Assembly: GCA_024734555.1 (NCBI GenBank)
Contig: JANPWX010000097.1
Location: 5,077,004-5,141,003 of the forward strand
Direction of reading: 5' to 3'
Length of the DNA stretch: 64,000 nucleotides
Origin: Trochalopteron elliotii
Lineage: Eukaryota; Chordata; Aves; Passeriformes; Leiothrichidae
In this document: one piece after another, positions 52,501 to 64,000 of the stretch
Layout: each line of letters starts with the position of its first letter
Numbering within the stretch: the stretch's first letter is position 1
Program-made: the position numbers and the translations under genes
The notes under the pieces: generated by a model
The model's database searches: none
Told to the model about the DNA's origin: nothing
Seen by the model: the letters and a program-made list of their open reading frames with translations, nothing else

Positions 52501-53592
52501 ATCCTGCTCTGTAGGGTTTTCCTGAAAGGCTTTATGGCTTTACTAATAAGGTAGACCCCAGATTAACCTCTACTCTCAGATTTTTCCTTTAAAAAGCCTT
52601 CGCAATCAGCTTGGGAAAGCAGGCAGCAAAAGAATGACTATCTCAAAACCTCCACACTGCACAGAGGTCTCTGCCCAAACCATGGGCTCGTTTGTTTTCC
52701 TCAGGAACATGAAGGCTCTGGGAAGGGGAACTTTGGCACAGAGCTGTTTTGGGAAGAGGTGAATGTGGTTGTGAAGCCAGGCAGCTCAGGAGAAGAAGCG
52801 TGGAGTGGGCGCAGGACCAGGCAAAGGCAGATGCCTGAGCAAGCACAGTGTGTGGCCCTGGGAAGAACTCAGAGAGAGGGGGCTTTTGGGTGGGGGCTTG
52901 GCCAAAGCAGCTGGGGAAGGTGGGAACAGAGAAACCCTCTCCTGTGACTTGACTCCTGCTGTGCAACGTGGGACTTTGTTCCTCCTTTGTAAATAAACAA
53001 AGCTGCTTGCAAGTAACTACCTAAGCCCTGCACCAACTTTTCTTCCTGACTGGAACTACCTACAAGATTGTGAATTTTAGACAGCCCCATGGGTGGAAAA
53101 GGAACAGCAGGGTTTTGTGTAGACAGACAACCTGGCAATACATTTAAGACATGTATTTAAGGGATATGTGGCAGAAGTGAACAGAAGACATGGATGGCAG
53201 GGGGGTATTATTTAGTAGAATCCATGAGATCCTCTTTCTTCTTGAAGAAATGGTATCTGATGTAAATAAATCCAAATAGGATTTTCCCCAGTTTCAATTC
53301 TTGTCTATAAGTACAGGCAAATTCTTCTGCTGCCTCATTTTTTTGTGTGTATGCACCAAGTTAATGGGGAAGTGTTTGTTTCTTTAAGTAGCTAGGAGGT
53401 AGGTTACCACTGGCTTCCTTAATCCAGGTACCTTGTTATCCTAATTAAAAGCCAAAATCGGCTTTGATCTCCCTACAACTTCATTGCATAACCAGCTTCA
53501 TTTACTATTGTTTAAGCTCAGTTTGCTTTCCATGATGAAAAGAATTTGTATTTCACACTGAGCAGGAAGTCCTACTTAAATGTTTCCTGGTT

Positions 53593-56500
53593 TTGATCTC
53601 CTTAAAGGGAATTAAATTATGTTCCTGGTTAAAAAAAATGTACGGCAAACAGATAACTGAGTCACTAGACTTGCCAAACCATGAGCCAACAGGGCACAGG
53701 CTGGACACATGGAGGGTGAAGTTGCTCCATTCTCTTGCTTTAAATGTAAAAAGGACTGTGGAGATGGTTCAAATCTGGGTTTGGACCCCCTTTTGTTGCA
53801 ATTTTTGCTGCCTTTCCAGATTGGCTTCTCACATCAGTTCAGCTGGACCTTTTCACCTTCTCACCCTGTTCCCTTGTGCGAGGAGCTCAAGCAGGGTTAT
53901 GAGAACTGCTCTGGCCGCTAGATGGGGTGTGGGAAACCTCAACCACCCCTTCTTTCTTCCTGGCAAAACGATTCTCTTTTTTGACTCCTTTGGCTGCTGT
54001 AGCACTGAAGATATACCAGGCTGGAGCAGCCCAAGAGCTATTGTCGGTTTCTGCATCCCCAGCTTTTCTCCAGGGACAACTCTGGTGTGTACCCCACCTG
54101 CCCTGACCCTGCTCAGTGCCGGCACGCCTGGAAGCTGTGCTGCAGAGCTCAGATCTGGCCAGAAAGGATGTCCCGTACCTTGCTGTCCTGCATGTGCAGA
54201 GCACCAGGCTCTGTTGGCTGCCATGTCTTGGTGGCACAGCCAGGTTCCTGACAAAATCTGTGTTAAAACACTCTGCTGCTTTCTGCAGGAGTCTGAAGGG
54301 TGTGAGTTTGCTCCTGATGATACAGGGAAAAACTTTCTAGGTTGCTGAGAGGCATTTTAGATCATTTAAGAACATTGGTCTTTGCCCTGCTCTCAAACAT
54401 GCTCCAGACTGTATCCCAGAGCTTATGTTTCATTTTGCATGGGATCTGAGAGATTTACTTGTTGCCAGGTAGCCGCACTCACAGTGTGGCAAAGCCCAGT
54501 AAAGCAAAGGGGACTAACATATTTTCTCACTATGCATACTATATAAATCCAAGGAACTAGCTGCCACATAAAGCACTCAGCTGCCTTTTTTGGACAGCAG
54601 AGGGGATCGAATTGCTCTAATTCTCTTCCCTCTGTGCCCTGAAGCAGGTAAGAATCAGCTTTTGTGACTCTGGGAGATGCCTCTGGCTTCCAGCTGCTCC
54701 CTGGCAGGAGCTTTTGGCATTTGTGGGGGTGACCCAGGAAACGCCGGTGCAGGGGGAAGGGAAGCTGAGCTCTCAGGGTCTGAAGTGTTCTTGCTCTCAT
54801 CTTACCACTCAAAGGAAGCAGGAAAGAAAATGTTGACACATTTTCCCCACCAGTTGCCCCACATAAAAACAGTTATCTGCTTAAATGGTCACAGAGAGGC
54901 TGAAATTTGCCATGGGTTGTCTCCAAGTTAATCCTCTGTGTCTCCATCAATCGGTGTCACAGGAGTTAACAAGAAGTCAGAAAGAGACAGCAGGTAAAAT
55001 TTAGCCACTTAAAATGGAAGTCAAACAAACGTCTCTTGTGAGTGTGTTATAATTTTACAGGGTTTTCTTCCTTTATACTCTCCCCTGCTTAGTGTATGAT
55101 AACTTTGCCTGCTGTTCCCTCCTCTTTTATCCCATCAGCAGCTGGGCCCTCACTGTTTTCCCCAAAAGGGCATTGTTTATAGTTGTATATTTTATTATCT
55201 CTTTCCTCCCTGCAAACCCTCCCATTTCCATGCTGTTTAACATGCAGCTAGAACAGCAGCACTCCTGAAGAAGCTCTGGCAGGTCAGTGCCCTTGGAGAT
55301 GCTATGGATCACACAGTGAGCCTCCTGAGATGTATTGGTGCATGACTGAGCTTTAGAGGGCTAACAAAGCCCCAGACCCAGTTACAGAGCAAGTTCTTCC
55401 CTAAATCACTGCCTGATATTGCAGGTTGTTTGACCTCAGGGCAATTAATAGGGAGTAACAAGGTGAAAAGTGTCTTGGGTGACCCTGGGCAGTGTCCAGG
55501 ACATTGGCTAGTCCTGTTTTAGCCCTCATTTTAATTGGTGTGGCTGCTCCCTGCCTTATTCCAGTGAGACACTGCAAGTCCTAAGGCCCCATGCAATTGC
55601 CCTGAGAGCTTATTCCTGAAACCAGCCCTAAGAACAATTTGGAGTAGGACTGGACCCTTAGGGGCAAACACTTGGCTACTGTCACCCTCCTGTGATGAAT
55701 CTAGATGATGTGACTGCATGCTTTAATCTCATGAGAGGAGTAGAGTCCAGCATGCCTGAAAAAGTGAATTTTTGGCTAAATGGGGCAGGAAAGGCAAGAG
55801 CACATACAGCAATTATGTCTGCCTGTACAGCCTACACAAATGCTATGGGCCAGCTGGACAAGGCAAATGAGAAATTTCCACAGATATCTACCTGGCTCAC
55901 AGACTCAGACAAGTATCTGCACGTACAAGTTCATGTGTATACAGCAGACTGATTCCAAGCCAAACACAAATTATTCCACTAACTCCAATGGGACAAAATT
56001 TGTTTGTGCAGTTTCAGAGGCCAGTCTGAAAACTTGGAAAGAATATTTTCCAGGCATTTGACCAGTTTCTGGGTAATCTGAAAAATGGTATCTTTTACAG
56101 AGATTTATACAGCTATAGACACACCCTCACATATGCACACGTATGTATTTGATAGCTTTTTGCTGGCTTTTTTATTTGTTTTACCCCCATTTTACTCTAA
56201 TTGTAAACTCACTCTGGAATGTGAGGATTAAGGGAAGTGAACCTGAGTTGCTCGGAGTACAGCTTTTGGTCTACAAAATCCATAGGAGTCATTTTTGGGG
56301 AAGGGAAGATGCATTTTGCTTCCTACATACAGTTAGCATCAGCAGTCTTTAGTTCTACTCAAATGTAAAGGAAACACTAGCAAGGAGGGAAGTGCCTTGC
56401 ATTTTTTGAAGTCTATTATTAAAATATAACAAAAATCAGACAAAAGTTTGCATTTCGACCCACTGAAAGATCCGTGTCTCTTGGACTGTTCTTGGCAGGA

Positions 56501-56772
56501 AAAAATAATTTCTTCCATATGGTTGGGGTAACTCCATTGTGCGAGGGCTGCTGAAGTGGTGGCTTGGATTTTTTGTGTTTGTTTTCTTGTGGGATAGCAA
56601 ATTTCCCTGGACCTGAAGGCAGCTCACCACAGCACTGTCACCTAGGGGCTGGAGCCAGTAACCCTCCTGTTGCCACCTAAACTGTAGACTGAAAGGGCAT
56701 CCAAGTGGCTGCTTGCAGGCTGCAAGGGAGGCGTCCTCACTTCCCACAAGGATCCTGTGCCTCGGGTTGGCA
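53593..56772. other. Gene-free stretch containing the longest open frame of the window
   Basis: A + frame is open from a TTG at 53593 to a stop ending at 54348. Its first ATG at 53638 would give 236 residues. The translation is Cys- and Pro-rich in its second half, shows no domain I recognise, and is overlapped by minus frames of 116-133 codons at 53853-54254. This patch is locally GC-richer, which lowers stop-codon frequency, so chance is the preferred explanation. Nothing else was recognised. Confidence 0.4.
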
Positions 56773-57230
56773 ATGTGTGTGTGCCTGGGTGGGATGCTTT
56801 TGGTGTTGTGGATATCAGGTTTTTCTCCTCACCCTAATCTGGCTGCCCTGTGCTCTCAGGTAATGGAAAACAGCAGAGGTCCTTTGAAGCAGGGCAGATT
56901 TTCATCAGCAAGGAGGCTGCCTTCTCAAGGTAATGTGGCAATATCCCAGCCATCAAAGGGTCCATGTGGGCACGTGGTGGTTTACCTTTCTCATCTCACC
57001 TCCAGTTATCAAAGCAAACAGGACATGACTGTACTCTGCACTCCTGTTGGAAATACCAGAATAAAATCAAAGCTTCTGGAGACAGCTCCTCGAAAGGAAG
57101 ATTTGAAAGAACTTGTGTGCTTCCCTCCAGATGATTTTATCTCTGACTCACCACATGAAAATGCAAGATACCATCGGAAAGAATCCTTCCTTCTTTCCAT
57201 GTGCTGTTTGCTTGTTTGTTTCTATGTAAA

Positions 57231-57254
57231 TAGGGTTAGGTTAGGGTTAGGGTT
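57231..57254 (+). repeat. Second short interstitial telomeric repeat
   Basis: TAGGG, then TTAGG with one G missing, then two full TTAGGG units and TTGG: about 24 bp. The G-rich strand is +, as in the array at 23.4 kb. No dispersed repeat is recognised on either side. Confidence 0.85.
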
Positions 57255-60200
57255 GGCCTGGTAACAGAGGCCACTGTGCTCCACAGTGTTCCCTCCCCTT
57301 GCCCAAGTGAATGGAAAAGGTAAATTTAGCTCTTTGCTCATCCTTCTATTTGTGTGTTAGCACTAACACAGTCATCTTGACTCAAAAGCTGAGATATTAA
57401 AAAAAATGATTGTAGGAAGAAAGCACGGCTTAATGGATTGACCAGTGACTTATGGGTCAGGCACTGAACTTCCAGCTGTAGCTACTCATGGCTGGGAGTT
57501 GCCACCCTCTGACACCACTTTGGGAGCTGAAAAAGTCCTGCTGAGCATGGCAGCACCTGGGCACGGTGTTGAACACAGGGCAGTCTGCTGGCCTCAGTGC
57601 TGCTGCCCCTGACTGGCGAGCCACAGCCAGAGCCCAGCAAAGATCTCTGCAAGGGCAGTCAGTTGTTTGAGCTAAAGCAGTGAAAACAGGAAGGGAGCAG
57701 CATATGAGCAATAGCTTTAAAAAATGAAACAGCTTTAAATACATCATACCAGGGGTTTGATTAAGAAAAATAATAAAATATATTGAGTGAGTTCAAATCA
57801 GTAAAAATACTGGAAAGGGTATTTTCCTTTCCCCCTCACTTTTGTGTTTATTTCCCTGTTTTCATTCCCCTAGCTCTGTCTGGCAGAGTGAAAAAATAGG
57901 TAAGTGACACAAGGAGAAAAAGAAGGCATGAAGGATGCAAAATAAGAATTTTTTAGAGGGAGAAAGCACCTAAAAACTGGGGAGAGAGGATTTACCCAGA
58001 AATTGTTTTAAAATAAGCACCATTTTTAATGAAAAAAAAAAAAAGAAAAAAAGAAAAAAAATCGCACTCATAACAAATAGTTGTAGCCGCAAAATGAGAT
58101 ACCAGAGCTGTGGTTTGGCTTTGCTTAATACCTTTTATGCCCAAAAGCACATTCCTGCTGGTGACATGGAGGAATTCTTGGCCCAGAGGCATTTGAAAGT
58201 ACCTGAGGAAGTCAGAGCTGGTGGGGGAATAGTTGCTGGATTCACATGAAGCTGTGAACACTCAGTCTTTCATACCTGCACCAAGGGCTCCAGGCATGCA
58301 CTCAGCAAGAGTGCAGGAACTCGTGGGATGCTGTTCTTACTGCAGTGTCATAATAAAAGCACTCATTTTCAGGCAGCATATGCACGTGAATGATGGGGTA
58401 GGTCTGTGACCCCTCTCCTGGGAGGTAACCAAGCAGTGCTAAATGCCTGCATCCACTTGGAGCACGGAGAGGATTTGGGGACCTCCTCCGGGCAGAATGA
58501 CAGATAACCTCCTTCAGCCCAAGGAGAGCCACTGCTAAGTCTCACTGTCACAGCATGCCACGGAGCCATTGGCAGCCTGTCCTGCTGATAGCAGAGCTAC
58601 ACAATGGCCAGTTCATTACTGCAGCAAAAACGTCTTACAAAAGCTAAAGCCAAATAAATTAAAGCATTAGGATCTCATTTTCTACAGCATTAACACTATG
58701 ATGAATGTGAAATCTAATCCCTGCTGGCATCATCAATACCAAAGACGACAGTGCTGTGTGTCAAGAGGTGTTGTCAGAGTCCCTGAGGAATAGTATGCAG
58801 TGATCAGAAAACCTTGAGTCTCTTTCCCTCTCCTCACCAGCTGTCTCTGCTTACAGGAGGCCTCCTCATTTCCTACCAGCGAAGGACCAACAGTACAATG
58901 GCAGGCACATGCTGAAGATGGAAACAAAGATTTTTCTTCAAAATTATTTTGGGAGCGAGCTGTTACTTGGAAGCAGAGAGAAGCTCGTGTTAGAATAGCT
59001 GCTCCAAGACAGTAACTCTGCCTGGATGAATTTATAATAGCCACTTTAACTGGTGCCAGGAAGACACTGAACTTCCAGTGAGTCATTTTTCCACAGCCAT
59101 TAATAGGTTAGGATGAACTTCAGGTATGTACTTTGTTTTTCATGATATAACAACCACAGCAAAAAATCTGAATCCCTCCAGATTTACCCACAGGGAGTGG
59201 CTATGCCCGTCTTTCTTGGATGTTTTTACTTGAAACTCTGTATTCTGCACAGGAAATGGAAAGAGATGGTATCTAGAAGAGCAGTGGGTTTGGGTTTTCT
59301 GTCTCTCAACACTCTCACACCCAAATTCCACTCAGGTCTAAGAAAAAACCTTGTCACTGACAAGGGATAGGAACACTGGACAGCTTCAATGAGCTGGAAC
59401 CTGCAAAACTAGACGCTACAGAGCCTAGTGACCAGGTTTGCTGCATGTATCAAAACCTTCCCACAATATTTTTTCCTACCTAGAAATTCCCCCATGCAGG
59501 GATACTATGTGGCTCCAGATCTTCTCCTGTCTTTATGCCTTTCCCCATGTGCTTCCTTCAGCACGGAGTTACTCTTTTCTCCATGTCAAGGAGAAACTTG
59601 TCTCAAGGTGCACCCCAATTTCCTTTACCTCCCTTGGCTTTTTGAACCTTATTTTTTATTCCTGTTCTACCCCATTTCTTTTATTTCTCTTTCAAGGACA
59701 CAAAGCTTCAGGCAACACTTGATTTGGTGGGTATTGTCTGGGAGGTGTGGACTACCACCTGATAGCATTGGATGTGGCTGTCCCCATTCGCTCTTATGTT
59801 TCTGCTACATCCTCTGGGTTTTGCTAAATGTCACCAAAACCTGTGTGGGGAGGGGGCAGTAGAACAGCCCCTGAAGCTTTGGAGGCACTGTGTCAAAATG
59901 AGTCAAAGCTGTGGTTTAATACTCAAACAGTATTGCCTAACTGGGCATAGTAGTTTGCAAACTCTGACAAGTAGACCTTTATGGTAGTAAAAGTTCCACT
60001 GCTTTTGCTGCAACGAGGAAGTCTCATCTCATGTCATGTGCCCTAAGAAATGGGAGCTACCAAACTGGCTTAGATAAAGCAAGAACTGCTTTTAAACTGA
60101 AGCTTTGTTGTGGCCCAAAGATTTTTTCCTAATTAGCTTTGGAAAAGCTGCTGCTAACTTTCATTGCTTTTTCTGGTTTCATACACCTGTGGCTTTGCTG

Positions 60201-60780
60201 TGCATCCTGAAGGATAAGGATCAAGCTGTCAGCAGCAGGGTGCTGCTTGTTACAATTCAGGCCTGCCCCAACAAAGGTGGGAAGGAAACCTTTTGGTAGA
60301 AACACATTTTTGGTGTAGTTCTTGTGCCTGTGGTTTAGCCTTTGGGCTTGGGCATGACCTTCTGGGTGGAACCCCTAGACGTTCCGGGGTCATTAGGGTG
60401 GTGCACACCAGCAACTGGAGACCATCAGCACTAGCAAGTGAGGATGAAGAGAGAATCTTCAGCTTCCTCTTTCTGCTCTGGTTTGCCCATATTTGATGGC
60501 CTATCTCCATCTGATCTGTACATTCCTGGTAGCATACCTCCCAGGAAAGGTACACCTTTGTTTGTTTTGTGCTATACTTCTGAGGAGGATCCTCCTTACT
60601 TACTGAGAGCAATGTCTGCAGCCTGCCAGAGGGGAGACACACGCTGTGCTTTCCCCTCCACCCTGCCTGGGCAATTCCTGGGCTTCTGCCATGGCCCAGA
60701 AGGAAAGGGCACGGTGTGCTCTGCCAGCACAGGGGCCAGGCTGCTGGCAGCCAGCACCGGCAGCCGAAGGCGAGGCGTCA
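57255..60780. other. Unique non-coding sequence, no gene seen
   Basis: GC-richer patches at 57.5-57.7 kb and an A-rich run at 58.03-58.06 kb. Frames up to 144 codons near 59.4-59.9 kb have no recognisable family. Confidence 0.5.
58030..58061 (+). repeat. A-rich simple tract
   Basis: Long A runs broken only by single G, ending before TCGCACTC. It could be a decayed poly-A tail, but no retroposed body is recognised upstream. Confidence 0.85.
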
Positions 60781-60789
60781 CATCGTCGC

Positions 60790-61120
60790 AGGGACTGTAA
60801 ATACACCACACATCTTTTTGTTGTTGTGTCATAATCACAATGTCCCTATAATGTAGTTTGTTTAACTGGATGACTTCAGTGCTAAAAATAAGTGGATCTT
60901 GCAGTTTCCAGGACAACCACTATCCCAACGGCTTATCTCGGCGCCTCTCCTCTGTCAAAAGGATGTTCTAAACAGAGCTGGCCATGAATATTAAAAATGA
61001 AGCATGCACACAATAAAGCATTCCCTGGGAAGAGCCCCATGTTTTAATGCTATATGTTATGCTAATAGGACAGTTGCCTCTGAGAGATGTGCTTAATTCA
61101 AAAGCAGCACAGTATGGGGT
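60790..61120. promoter_or_regulatory. Candidate conserved block with a MEF2-type site
   Basis: Repeat-free sequence directly after a small CpG cluster (GAAGGCGAGGCG, TCGTCG near 60767-60790). It contains CTAAAAATAA at 60882-60891, an exact fit to the MEF2 consensus, and GCTTATCTCGG near 60931-60942 with a GATA-type core. Motif content suggests an enhancer; no conservation evidence is available here. Confidence 0.25.
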
Positions 61121-61154
61121 GAGATTGCAAGTAAGCAGAAATGTAATGTGTATT

Positions 61155-61181
61155 TCTTTCTTTTTCTTTTTTTTTTTTTTT
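61155..61181 (+). repeat. Poly-T tract
   Basis: CTTTCTTTTTC followed by an unbroken run of at least 16 T. Simple sequence. Confidence 0.85.
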
Positions 61182-62336
61182 AATTCAATCTCTCTCTGGT
61201 TCTTGGAGTGGCTCACTAGGCAGCACTTTCTGTCTCTAGCCCAGAAATCCATAAATTGAAACCTTGCCTGCGTGTTCTGAGCCCACACAGTGAGATGGCT
61301 GCAGGGGGGCAGAAGCTGCTGCCTGGCAGGTGGCACCTGGTGGCAGGGACAGCCTGGCTGCCTCTGTGGGCACGAGGGTGCTGGTGCCTCCTATACTGAG
61401 CCAGGGAAGAAACAGCTTGTACAAACAATGCCTGGATTTTCTGAACCCAAAATTCAGCTGCTCTTCCCAACAGGAGTAGAGATGAATTGCTCATTTGGAG
61501 GAGTCAGGGAGATTTAAAAAAGCCTCCTAGCAAGGAAATAGTTGCATTATTACATGTCTGCATTCCTCCAGCTTTTTATTCTCTATTCCCCTTTTCTTTC
61601 TCCTCCCCTCTCAAAGAAAGAAAAAAGCATTGAAGAAAAAATCAGAAGAAGTCTTAGGAAATCAAAGGGGTCATTTTTAACATCTGTATCTGGACAAAAA
61701 GGAAGAGATAATTTAGCCAGTAGGATTGGTTTTCAAGTACAGGCTGAGTTGAGGCTGCCTACTGAGCAGTAAAACTCTTGCAAGGACTGGTGAGACCCAT
61801 GCCCAGATCATAGGTTTCGAGTGAAACAATTAGTTCACTATTAATCAAACAGTTTGATTCCATGATTACAAAGAGATGTTCAGTGTTTCTGATGCAAAGT
61901 CTTATGCAAAGTCTTATACAAAGACAGCCACCTCAGCAAATGCAACCTCATTTCCTCCAACAGTATTTACTGAAAGAAAATAGTAAATTAGTTTAAAAAT
62001 ATTGCCCATTTATTTCTATGTCCTCAGTTATATTTTTAACAAAACTTTCTATTTATCTAGGCACATTTATGCAGTAACTGGCATGAGGGCAGTGAGCTAG
62101 ACCCTCAGATATTACACACTGACTAGGTTTTGCTGCCCAGAATTTAATTTTAGTCAGATGAGGATCAGGCCCGTTGTTAGGAGACCTTCTGAAAACCATC
62201 AGTTGTTTATGAGAGCTGACAGCAAATACAACAGTTCAATCCTTATGCGCTGAACCCAGAAATTTTCAAGGTGACTGACTTGGCTGCAGGACAGCTGCCA
62301 TTTTATGAAGTTTGCACGGAAAGCTTCAAAAAAGAA

Positions 62337-62462
62337 ATGGATCCTGAGCTCCCACTGAGACTTATTGTCTACTTTTTAATATTTTGTTGTTTTTATTTTT
62401 TGCTCGCAAAACTGATTCTGACTGCCTATGGATGGTTCATTTTCTTCAGGAAAACAATGTAG
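62337..62462 (+). CDS. Doubtful small ORF, single membrane-span-like peptide of 41 residues
   Basis: The ATG at 62337 has A at -3 and G at +4, a good vertebrate start context, and opens a 41-residue frame ending at TAG 62460-62462. The predicted peptide starts MDPELPLR. It then has one long hydrophobic stretch from about residue 9 to 37, rich in Phe, Leu, Ile and Cys, and a basic RKTM end, like a tail-anchored or micro-membrane protein. It does not match phospholamban, sarcolipin, myoregulin or DWORF as I know them. T-rich DNA gives such hydrophobic frames by chance, so it is probably not a real gene. Confidence 0.12.
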   Translation: MDPELPLRLIVYFLIFCCFYFLLAKLILTAYGWFIFFRKTM

Positions 62463-63214
62463 GAAAAATACCTGCCTTCCTTTGGTCTGAAAATATGGAC
62501 TCTGAATCTCATATAAACAAAGTGACTGAATTTTTCTGATGCATTTCAGATTTGTAGTTCTAGCCCCAACCAGAGCTCAAAAAGTGAAGGTATGTGAAAA
62601 ATAATGTTACTTGGATGCTTTAAAATGTCAGAAAAGGCAAATTCCAGGGAGGTGCAAAGTCCTCTGAGGTAATACATATCTCAGCTCACTGAAAATAACT
62701 TACCTTGGCAGGTTGTGTCATGTCAAAGTAAATAATGCTGAAATGCATTAAAGGATCTGAAGACTGGATCTGTCTTCAATAAGGGAGATCTGTATCACAC
62801 CACTATTCCCTTTTATCTGCACCGTTGTGTTAGAGGGCAATTCTTCTGAAAACCTCAGGAAAGTATGCCTGGGCACCCCAAAAAACCACAGTTCTGGGGA
62901 GAGGTTCTTGAGGGGAGATACTTGGTATAGCCCAGGCTGAGAGGGAGATGAACTTCATGCTCTGAAGTGTCATTCCATGGGATTTGTTGCAGGGTGGGGG
63001 GAATAAGGGAATTGCAGATATTGACATGTCATAGGTGATGATGGTAGGAGGTGACAATTTTGGGCACAAAACTATTTTTTAACATGCAGACAAAAATTTC
63101 TGGTGCAATGTCCACTGTTTTCAGTAAACTTCTCTCACCTCAGAATATGGGGGAGTTTGACACTCTGGTTCTGCTACAGCAGCAAGACCATGGCAAGAAG
63201 AGGTATGTGCATAT

Positions 63215-63271
63215 GCATACACACACACACACACACACACATACACACATGCATACAAATATATATATGTG
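63215..63271 (+). repeat. (CA)n microsatellite with a TA tail
   Basis: About a dozen uninterrupted CA units, then CATACACACATGCATA, then a short AT repeat (ATATATATAT). Length-variable in principle. Confidence 0.95.
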
Positions 63272-64000
63272 AATATTTCTATGTGAATTCAGAGGGAATC
63301 CCAGCAACCCCATGATAGCCAGTCAGCTTCAGGAGGGACCAAGCAAATGAGAAAAATGGAGGAAGAAAAAGACAAAGCAGGAGACAACATTGCATCTCAT
63401 TCTGCCCCTTCTGCCTCTTGCTGAGATTCAGAGAGATTTGAGACAGCCCATGTTCCTCCATCACTGAGTGAACGACCTGCTCCCTCAGCTGAGATATTAA
63501 TAAAGTCAACTTGCTTTTTTGGAATTAAGGAAAGAAATGCAGATGTTGAGCTGAACTGACAGCCCTTCAGGAAGCCTTAAAATCCCCCTACTTTCTTTAA
63601 AGGGAAAACAAGGTTTGCAATTAGTGAACTACAGCAGGTTTAAGCATCCAATTGCTATTAATGCAATTATAGTTAAGGTTGTGATAGCTCTAGTGTCTTC
63701 TTGAAAACTCAGACCTCCATTTCATTAGGCCATTCAGTGCTTTTTAAATATTGCTTCTACCACTTAGGAAAAGGACATATAAATTGTGGATTGAGAATCC
63801 TGCAGATATGGCTCATATGCTCTGAAGTATGACTGTACATGTGTCTGGGGTGGGACGAGAAGGTATTTGAGAAACATTTTGGTATGTCCTGGAGAGCACA
63901 GCTTGCACAGCTTGGTACAGCAGAGCAGCAGCTTCAGCAAAGGTGCTGTAGTGACTCTGCTGTGCAAATCAATGCTTACACATAAATACTGGGTTAATGT
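63272..64000. other. Unique non-coding sequence, no gene seen
   Basis: No gene, RNA or dispersed repeat recognised up to the window end. Confidence 0.55.

Larger units (their letters stand above)
40844..53592. other. Long gene-free stretch of unique sequence
   Basis: About 12.7 kb with no recognised gene, RNA or long repeat. It holds small inverted repeats (44561-44592, 47858-47883, 48873-48895) and an A-rich patch at 49487-49532. Two minus-strand frames (50159-50518 and 49857-50138) nearly abut but are in different frames and resemble no family. A GC-richer patch at 52740-53000 ends near an AATAAA but has no definable ends. Confidence 0.5.
61121..63214. other. Unique non-coding sequence with a possible small ORF
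   Basis: No established gene. It contains a poly-T tract and the small hydrophobic frame at 62337-62462. The rest shows nothing recognisable. Confidence 0.45.

Noticed and set aside
52740..53000. GC-richer block ending near an AATAAA, suggestive of another LTR
   Set aside because: No TG/CA ends, no flanking duplication and no confident match to an LTR I know.
58030..58061. A-rich tract as a processed-pseudogene tail
   Set aside because: No gene-derived body upstream and no flanking duplication.
60250..60916. Cluster of overlapping frames of 106-130 codons
   Set aside because: Opposite-strand overlaps in GC-richer sequence; no family resemblance.

Overview
The window looks like avian, probably neoavian or passerine, non-coding DNA: either a gene desert or the inside of very large introns. 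The organism call rests on the repeats. There are four CR1 LINE fragments: two 3' ends of the bird type, one older 3' end, and one reverse-transcriptase fragment. There are also two solo LTRs that I recognise from memory as bird endogenous-retrovirus LTR types. Alu-, L1- or B1-type mammalian repeats were not seen. The sequence is AT-leaning and CpG-poor almost throughout. The LTR family identifications were not checked against a repeat library.

No protein-coding gene can be supported. Open frames are short, scattered over all six frames, and overlap on both strands. The longest ones (53.6-54.3 kb, 56.7-57.3 kb, 14.0-14.5 kb) open at non-ATG codons, and I recognise no protein family in any of them. 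I found no tRNA, rRNA, snRNA, CRISPR array or bacterial-type operon.

Layout: 0-4.3 kb unique sequence; 4.3-4.9 kb a solo LTR with TATA box and polyadenylation signal; 4.9-9.0 kb unique sequence with a G-run quadruplex candidate and a short CR1 3' end; 9.2-9.7 kb a candidate regulatory block; 10.2 kb a perfect 29-bp tandem duplication; 16.87-17.22 kb a striking CpG-dense, high-complexity block; 23.42-23.61 kb a short telomere-type array abutting an antisense CR1 reverse-transcriptase fragment; 29.3-31.6 kb two homeobox-motif-rich blocks around a CR1 3' end; 33.2-33.5 kb an ancient CR1 3' end; 38.58-38.82 kb a second, short solo LTR with a 5-bp target-site duplication; 40.74-40.84 kb a compound pyrimidine microsatellite that changes period at the window's only N; 44.56 kb a perfect 12-bp hairpin; 57.23 kb a second telomere-type array; 60.8-61.1 kb another candidate conserved block; 63.2 kb a CA repeat.

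Nothing here acts as a gene system. The likely biological content is regulatory (candidate enhancers, unproven) and historical (CR1 and retroviral insertions, repair scars). I did not find a new molecular system. The best leads are the CpG-dense block at 17 kb and the telomere-repeat/CR1 junction at 23.4 kb.
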